Shown piece by piece: positions 60,884-64,000 of a DNA stretch of 64,000 nucleotides (the first letter of the stretch is position 1; the number at the start of each line of letters is the position of its first letter). The position numbers and the translations under genes are program-made. A model generated the notes under the pieces. That model was given only the letters and a program-made list of their open reading frames with translations. It did not search any database and was not told where the DNA came from. This DNA comes from Gluconobacter potus. GTDB taxonomy: Bacteria; Pseudomonadota; Alphaproteobacteria; Acetobacterales; Acetobacteraceae. The DNA lies in NCBI RefSeq assembly GCF_015244705.1, contig NZ_JABCQF010000001.1, forward strand, positions 434,001 to 498,000, in the 5' to 3' direction.

Positions 60884-61708
60884 TTATCCTTTCAGGGCGT
60901 GCTTGATGTTTTGCTGACGTGCCCACGTGAGGATCTCAAGAAGATCTCCCTTGAGGACTTCAAGGCGTCCATCTGTGGCTTGCGACAGTTCAAACTCAGC
61001 CAATCGACCTACTGCCTCGGCGGTCATTTCAATGTCCTTGATTTCAACGGCTCCGAAGCAAATTACCTGACTCGCGGTTCCGTCCGACAGGTCGATGGGG
61101 TAACACCGCGATCTGCTGAACGTGCCCTTGAGGATGATGGGTTTGACCTGTTCGTTTCCATGTTTCGAGAAACCATTGGCCCGGTGTGCGGCATACAAGG
61201 CCGCATGGCTGATTCTGTCAGACCAGAAGACGGCGTTTTCCTGTCGCATAGACAAGCCCTTGCTGGCCGTCTCTATACTGCCGTAACTTCCCCTGTAGAC
61301 GGTGATCGTGCCGCTTTGGTATTGAACTTGCGGGAAGCAGTAACGAAACACTGCTTCCGTGTTCGTGTGCTGAATCTCGGCTGCTTGATCGAAAGAGACG
61401 TAGGCTGCCTGATAGATTTCGATCAGAACAGTCGCCACACTGATGGGTGGAAGCCCCAAAGATGTAGCAAGACAGGTCGCCAGCGCAATCATGCGTCCGT
61501 CTATGGCATATTCAGCTTCTCTGCCTGTTTGCTTGACCCAAGACGCGATACGGGCGGCGGATGTCAGGCAGCCATTATCAAAGAATGATCGGAGATCGTT
61601 CCGGATTTGCGGCGAAGACCTATTTACTATCTCGTTCCGCAAGAGTTCGTTTCGGACGTTGAAGCGGGCCGCGACTGCGGCGAGCGGATGAGCGCGTGCG
61701 ATCAGCAT
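60884..61708 (-). CDS. Uncharacterised protein, possible ADP-ribosyltransferase-like fold
   Basis: A 274-residue protein with a strong GAGGAG ribosome site. A helical N-terminal half is followed, at residues 134-175, by ITVYRGSYGSIETASKGLS and FWSDRISHAALYAAH. A YRG strand, a GLS loop and an FWS-D....A..YA segment are reminiscent of the Arg / Ser-containing / A-YA elements of some ADP-ribosyltransferase folds. The catalytic Glu position cannot be placed with confidence. This reading is speculative, and the protein may be a phage-type structural or modifying protein. It overlaps the upstream gene by seven bases and the next gene begins four bases after its stop. Confidence 0.55.
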   Translation of the reverse strand: MLIARAHPLAAVAARFNVRNELLRNEIVNRSSPQIRNDLRSFFDNGCLTSAARIASWVKQTGREAEYAIDGRMIALATCLATSLGLPPISVATVLIEIYQAAYVSFDQAAEIQHTNTEAVFRYCFPQVQYQSGTITVYRGSYGSIETASKGLSMRQENAVFWSDRISHAALYAAHRANGFSKHGNEQVKPIILKGTFSRSRCYPIDLSDGTASQVICFGAVEIKDIEMTAEAVGRLAEFELSQATDGRLEVLKGDLLEILTWARQQNIKHALKG

Positions 61709-62076
61709 GCCGCGATCTCCTCGGGCTGGTGGCACGAGCGGATCGGTCTGGGGAAATCGGGGCCGTGCGCGGTCGTGAAGGTTGCCTCTGCAAGCGCGGA
61801 CAGGATGCGGCTTGAAATCCGGCATCCTTGGTCGGCGCGGGCTATGATGGCCCGGCGAAAGTCCTTCTTATCGAAGATCAGGGCAGTCTTGCCGTCAGCG
61901 ACTGCCCAGTGGGCATGTCGTGCTACCGTGAAGCGATAGATCGTGACGCCCTGTCCGGCGTCGAGCGTGCGAAGTATCTTTGCGGCGATTAGAAGATGAT
62001 CGAACTGTCTCCGCGTCAACGCTAGAGGGTTTCCGATGTGCGGAACTGTATTCGTCCCGGCTTTGTTGTGGGTCAT
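61702..62076 (-). CDS. Hypothetical protein of the integrated element
   Basis: A 124-residue protein starting MTHNKAGTNTVPHIGNPLALTRRQFDHLLIAAKILR. Its start is only six bases from a TGCTATAAT extended -10, so the transcript may be leaderless. The middle (YRFTVARHAHWAVADGKTALIFDKKDFRRAIIARAD) is mixed alpha/beta with no recognised motif. Its stop overlaps the next gene's start by seven bases, indicating coupling. Confidence 0.55.
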   Translation of the reverse strand: MTHNKAGTNTVPHIGNPLALTRRQFDHLLIAAKILRTLDAGQGVTIYRFTVARHAHWAVADGKTALIFDKKDFRRAIIARADQGCRISSRILSALAEATFTTAHGPDFPRPIRSCHQPEEIAAC

Positions 62077-62082
62077 GGTGGA

Positions 62083-62091
62083 ATTATAGCA
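62083..62091 (-). promoter_or_regulatory. Extended -10 promoter element
   Basis: TGCTATAAT on the minus strand, six bases from the start codon of the 124-residue gene, implying a leaderless or nearly leaderless mRNA. The same nonamer occurs at 63099-63107. Confidence 0.5.
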
Positions 62092-62116
62092 CGCCATGAC
62101 CTGTGGTTGTTCGATT

Positions 62117-62311
62117 CTATGCCAGCCTGATGAACTCTTCCCCAATACCGATTTCCGCGAACGCTTCATCTTCCCCATCGATTGAGCGACCGAATACTAC
62201 CGTGCGACCCGATGAACGGCGCACCGTGCGGAACGTCCCAGCTTTTAGGGCGCGATCCATTGATTCAGAGACGATTTCGGCGCTTGCGAAGTAAGAGTCG
62301 ATGTTATGCAC
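62117..62311 (-). CDS. Small hypothetical protein with GTG start
   Basis: A 64-residue frame starting GTG-CAT-AAC with AGGA eight bases upstream. The product MHNIDSYFASAEIVSESMDRALKAG... is acidic, with no hydrophobic segment. No family is recognised. It lies upstream of a short AT-rich stretch that may hold its promoter. Confidence 0.45.
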   Translation of the reverse strand: MHNIDSYFASAEIVSESMDRALKAGTFRTVRRSSGRTVVFGRSIDGEDEAFAEIGIGEEFIRLA

Positions 62312-62401
62312 TGATTAATTCCTTGTTTGTTGGCAAGGGAGAGCAAAACACTGCGAATCTATCGTGGTCAAGAAATAGTTTAGTTATCTATTACTAACTA
62401 A

Positions 62402-62629
62402 CTATTCAATGTATCTGATTAAAAACCCGCCTATGTGAGGATTTGAATAGATATTTATTGTTTTTCCGCCTCTTTTTACCATCCTGACGGCGTAGTGAAT
62501 ACCCTCAATGGTTTCAGGGAATAGACGGATCGTCTTGCTTTGCGCGATCAATTCGATTCCGGCGTTCTTGGTCATGAAAAGAACGGGTGGGACGGGATAT
62601 GGCGCTGGGCTGGTGATATCCACGCTCAT
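62402..62629 (-). CDS. Small hypothetical protein
   Basis: A 75-residue frame starting MSVDITSPAPYPVPP, with a hydrophobic-aromatic second half (AGIELIAQSKTIRLFPETIEGIHYAVRMV, ending GGFLIRYIE). Its ATG overlaps a TGA in another frame that would end a chain MAPKKIKKRPRAKAAP, suggesting ATGA coupling with an upstream gene if that gene is frameshifted (see findings). Confidence 0.4.
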   Translation of the reverse strand: MSVDITSPAPYPVPPVLFMTKNAGIELIAQSKTIRLFPETIEGIHYAVRMVKRGGKTINIYSNPHIGGFLIRYIE

Positions 62630-63074
62630 GGGGCAGCTTTCGCTCTGGGGCGCTTTTTGATCTTTTTGGGTGCCATCTGCCGGACGATGGCTGGGGCGCA
62701 TCCAGCGGCTCGGAAAACAGTTCCAACGCCGTGTCTCCGAAGAATACGGCGGCTCCTGCGATCTCCAAAGGCGACTTGATGGCGTTAAGCTCCGCCTTCA
62801 GGGTTTCCCGGTGCCAAGCGAAACCCCCTTCAAACGGGGTGCCTTGGATTGTCCTGATGTGGGCGAGAATGTGTGGCTGATTCTCGATGGTGCAGGACAG
62901 GATTTCAACGTCCCCCCATTGCTTCGATGCCACGCGACCCTGATGCTGGACGTCGGATGCAATGTGCATGATTTCGGGCCATCCGAACGGCGGGATGAAA
63001 TGCGTCTCTTCGTCCGATGCGCCGGTCGGTGATGGTAGGATCGTATTGCAATAATGCTTGATGAATGGCGTCAC
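62514..63074 (-). CDS. Hypothetical protein of the integrated element
   Basis: A 186-residue frame with a GTG start overlapping the TGA of the HUH gene, a strong GAGGAG ribosome site and a TGCTATAAT promoter upstream. The first 125 residues look coding (WPEIMHIASDVQHQGRVASKQWG, VEILSCTIENQPHILAHIRT). The last about 50 residues are basic and low-complexity, and they overlap the next small gene in another frame, so the 3' end may be frameshifted. No family is recognised. Confidence 0.5.
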   Translation of the reverse strand: MTPFIKHYCNTILPSPTGASDEETHFIPPFGWPEIMHIASDVQHQGRVASKQWGDVEILSCTIENQPHILAHIRTIQGTPFEGGFAWHRETLKAELNAIKSPLEIAGAAVFFGDTALELFSEPLDAPQPSSGRWHPKRSKSAPERKLPHERGYHQPSAISRPTRSFHDQERRNRIDRAKQDDPSIP

Positions 63075-63973
63075 AAATGCTCCTCTCTTTCGAGAGTTAT
63101 TATAGCAGAAATGGCAGATTTTGGCGAGTTTTCAGGCTCTCGGGGAAGGAATGATGGTGCTCGCGACGAGTAGGCTGGAAGGGCGCGCCGATGGATACCG
63201 TCCCGCCTGTTGCGTTCGGACTTCAGGAGCCACCCGGCATCACCTGCCTTGTCTGGTGTGAAGCCATCCACTGCCAGTGCGGCCCATCCCAGACACCTGC
63301 TGAAGCGGACACGCTTTGTGATCGATATATCGGCGTTCTGCTGCTGATAGGCTCTGATGTCCTGCATGTGACGGAGGTGTTTTCGTTCGTCCACCTCTGG
63401 CCTGATGGCTCCGAGACTGGTTGAGCGCCCGGCGATGGTGGCCTCTATGTCCTGCGCGGCGCTCTTGCAGAGATATGCGGCGCTTTGCCATGACCGCTTC
63501 TCCGAGGCAAAGCGGGCGTCGGGATTGCGGACGAAAGACTCTTCTCCTCTGACGTCGAACGGCAGGTGGTTGCTGTCCGCAAGACGCTGGAAGTTCTGAA
63601 CCATCTCCGGCGTTGTATTCGTGAACTTCGATAGCCTCCGGATGAGGATCTGCACCGCTTCGCGATCCGGCAGGTGGGCCTTTATGTGGACGTGGAGTCC
63701 TGAACCTCCTTTCGCTGGAAGCTCATAGACGGCGATGTATGGGACAGGAGCGCCCGTATCTCTGCCTAGTGCTTCGAGAAGGCGCGACAATGCGTTCGCT
63801 GAGGCCCTGCGGGCCTGCGCTCTCGCCTGTCTCTCGCCTTCAGAGTTCGGGCTTCGTATTTTCCCTTTCGAGTCCGGGGATGGGTTCCAGAATTTTCTGT
63901 ATGCGGATGTCTTCTCCAGACGAACCATGATTTCGATGTTGAGCGGCTTTGATCTGGCTTGGGAGGCGAGCAT
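63071..63973 (-). CDS. HUH-superfamily replication/nicking protein
   Basis: A protein of at least 300 residues; the frame remains open to the window edge and the start may lie outside. HUH motif 2 is GLHVHIKAH with His94 and His96 (numbering from the ATG at 63973), preceded by an acidic residue in AVYELPAKGG. Motif 3 is AAYLCKSA, where Tyr167 and Lys170 form the Y-x-x-K nicking motif. These two motifs in the right order and spacing define rolling-circle Rep and relaxase-like endonucleases. A single catalytic Tyr suggests a Rep of plasmid or phage type. No helicase domain is present. Its stop overlaps the GTG of the next leftward gene. Function: nicking at a replication or transfer origin of the element (inference). 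Confidence 0.65.
   Translation of the reverse strand: MLASQARSKPLNIEIMVRLEKTSAYRKFWNPSPDSKGKIRSPNSEGERQARAQARRASANALSRLLEALGRDTGAPVPYIAVYELPAKGGSGLHVHIKAHLPDREAVQILIRRLSKFTNTTPEMVQNFQRLADSNHLPFDVRGEESFVRNPDARFASEKRSWQSAAYLCKSAAQDIEATIAGRSTSLGAIRPEVDERKHLRHMQDIRAYQQQNADISITKRVRFSRCLGWAALAVDGFTPDKAGDAGWLLKSERNRRDGIHRRALPAYSSRAPSFLPREPENSPKSAISAIITLEREEHL
63099..63107 (-). promoter_or_regulatory. Extended -10 promoter element inside the HUH gene
   Basis: TGCTATAAT on the minus strand, about 25 bases before a GTG start with a GAGGAG ribosome site. Gives the downstream gene its own promoter in addition to coupling with the HUH gene. Confidence 0.5.
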
Positions 63974-64000
63974 GGCGAGCCGGACATGGGCGATCTCTTC

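Noticed and set aside
60559-64000. Right attachment site (second copy of the tRNA-Tyr 3' end)
   Set aside because: Searched for GGTTCGAATCC and the CTCTCTCCACCA end; no copy seen, so the element continues past the window.

Overview
The window looks like chromosomal DNA from an acetic acid bacterium, most likely Gluconobacter or a close relative. It is GC-rich and packed with genes. It carries four complete TonB-dependent receptors, a membrane-anchored PQQ dehydrogenase next to an outer-membrane channel, a gap-pgk pair, RpoH, and an Old Yellow Enzyme. From memory, and not checked here, the order OYE - pgk/gap - membrane PQQ dehydrogenase recalls the G. oxydans GOX0502-GOX0516 stretch. All functions below are read from the translated sequence and motifs; no database search was run.

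Left part (1-14.7 kb): a cut-off DcaP-like porin with a TTG start lies divergent, across a very AT-rich spacer, from a YbeM-type amidase. Then follow a DUF1190-like/glutathionylspermidine-synthase pair and a DUF1800/DUF1501 secreted pair. Next is a scavenging cluster: a leftward TonB receptor, a TetR regulator with two operator-like sites between them, and a rightward series of a pita-bread hydrolase, an MFS carrier and another TonB receptor.

Iron region (15.2-22 kb): a Fur-box-preceded siderophore receptor, a Sel1 protein, an O-methyltransferase and a DUF4405 membrane protein with a His-rich tail, then a terminator, a second Fur box and exbB-exbD-tonB. This set would supply both an iron receptor and the energy-transducing complex that all the TonB receptors need.

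Middle (22-40 kb): NmrA-like protein, DyP peroxidase, YjdM, SulP transporter, SDR, a fourth TonB receptor, an MFS/LysR pair, two lipoprotein hydrolases (gamma-glutamyltransferase and a lipase-like enzyme), a 1107-residue AIDA-type-repeat protein with a Hint domain, and an ArsC/YffB-like protein.

Right-centre (39-58.5 kb): a GAF-Fis regulator without an AAA+ domain, a perfect 10-bp-arm palindrome, the membrane PQQ dehydrogenase and its outer-membrane partner; an Lrp regulator flanked by a class V aminotransferase and an amino-acid permease; a membrane-anchored XseA-like protein; two tandem small membrane proteins; gap-pgk; rpoH and rluD; TspO; and an ArsR/OYE pair with two tandem operators.

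Right end (58.5-64 kb): a tRNA-Tyr gene is immediately followed by a tyrosine recombinase and a leftward run of short uncharacterised genes. These include a HUH-type replication or nicking protein and a possible ADP-ribosyltransferase-like protein. This is the left part of an integrated mobile element whose far end lies outside the window, and it is the most likely place for undescribed biology.
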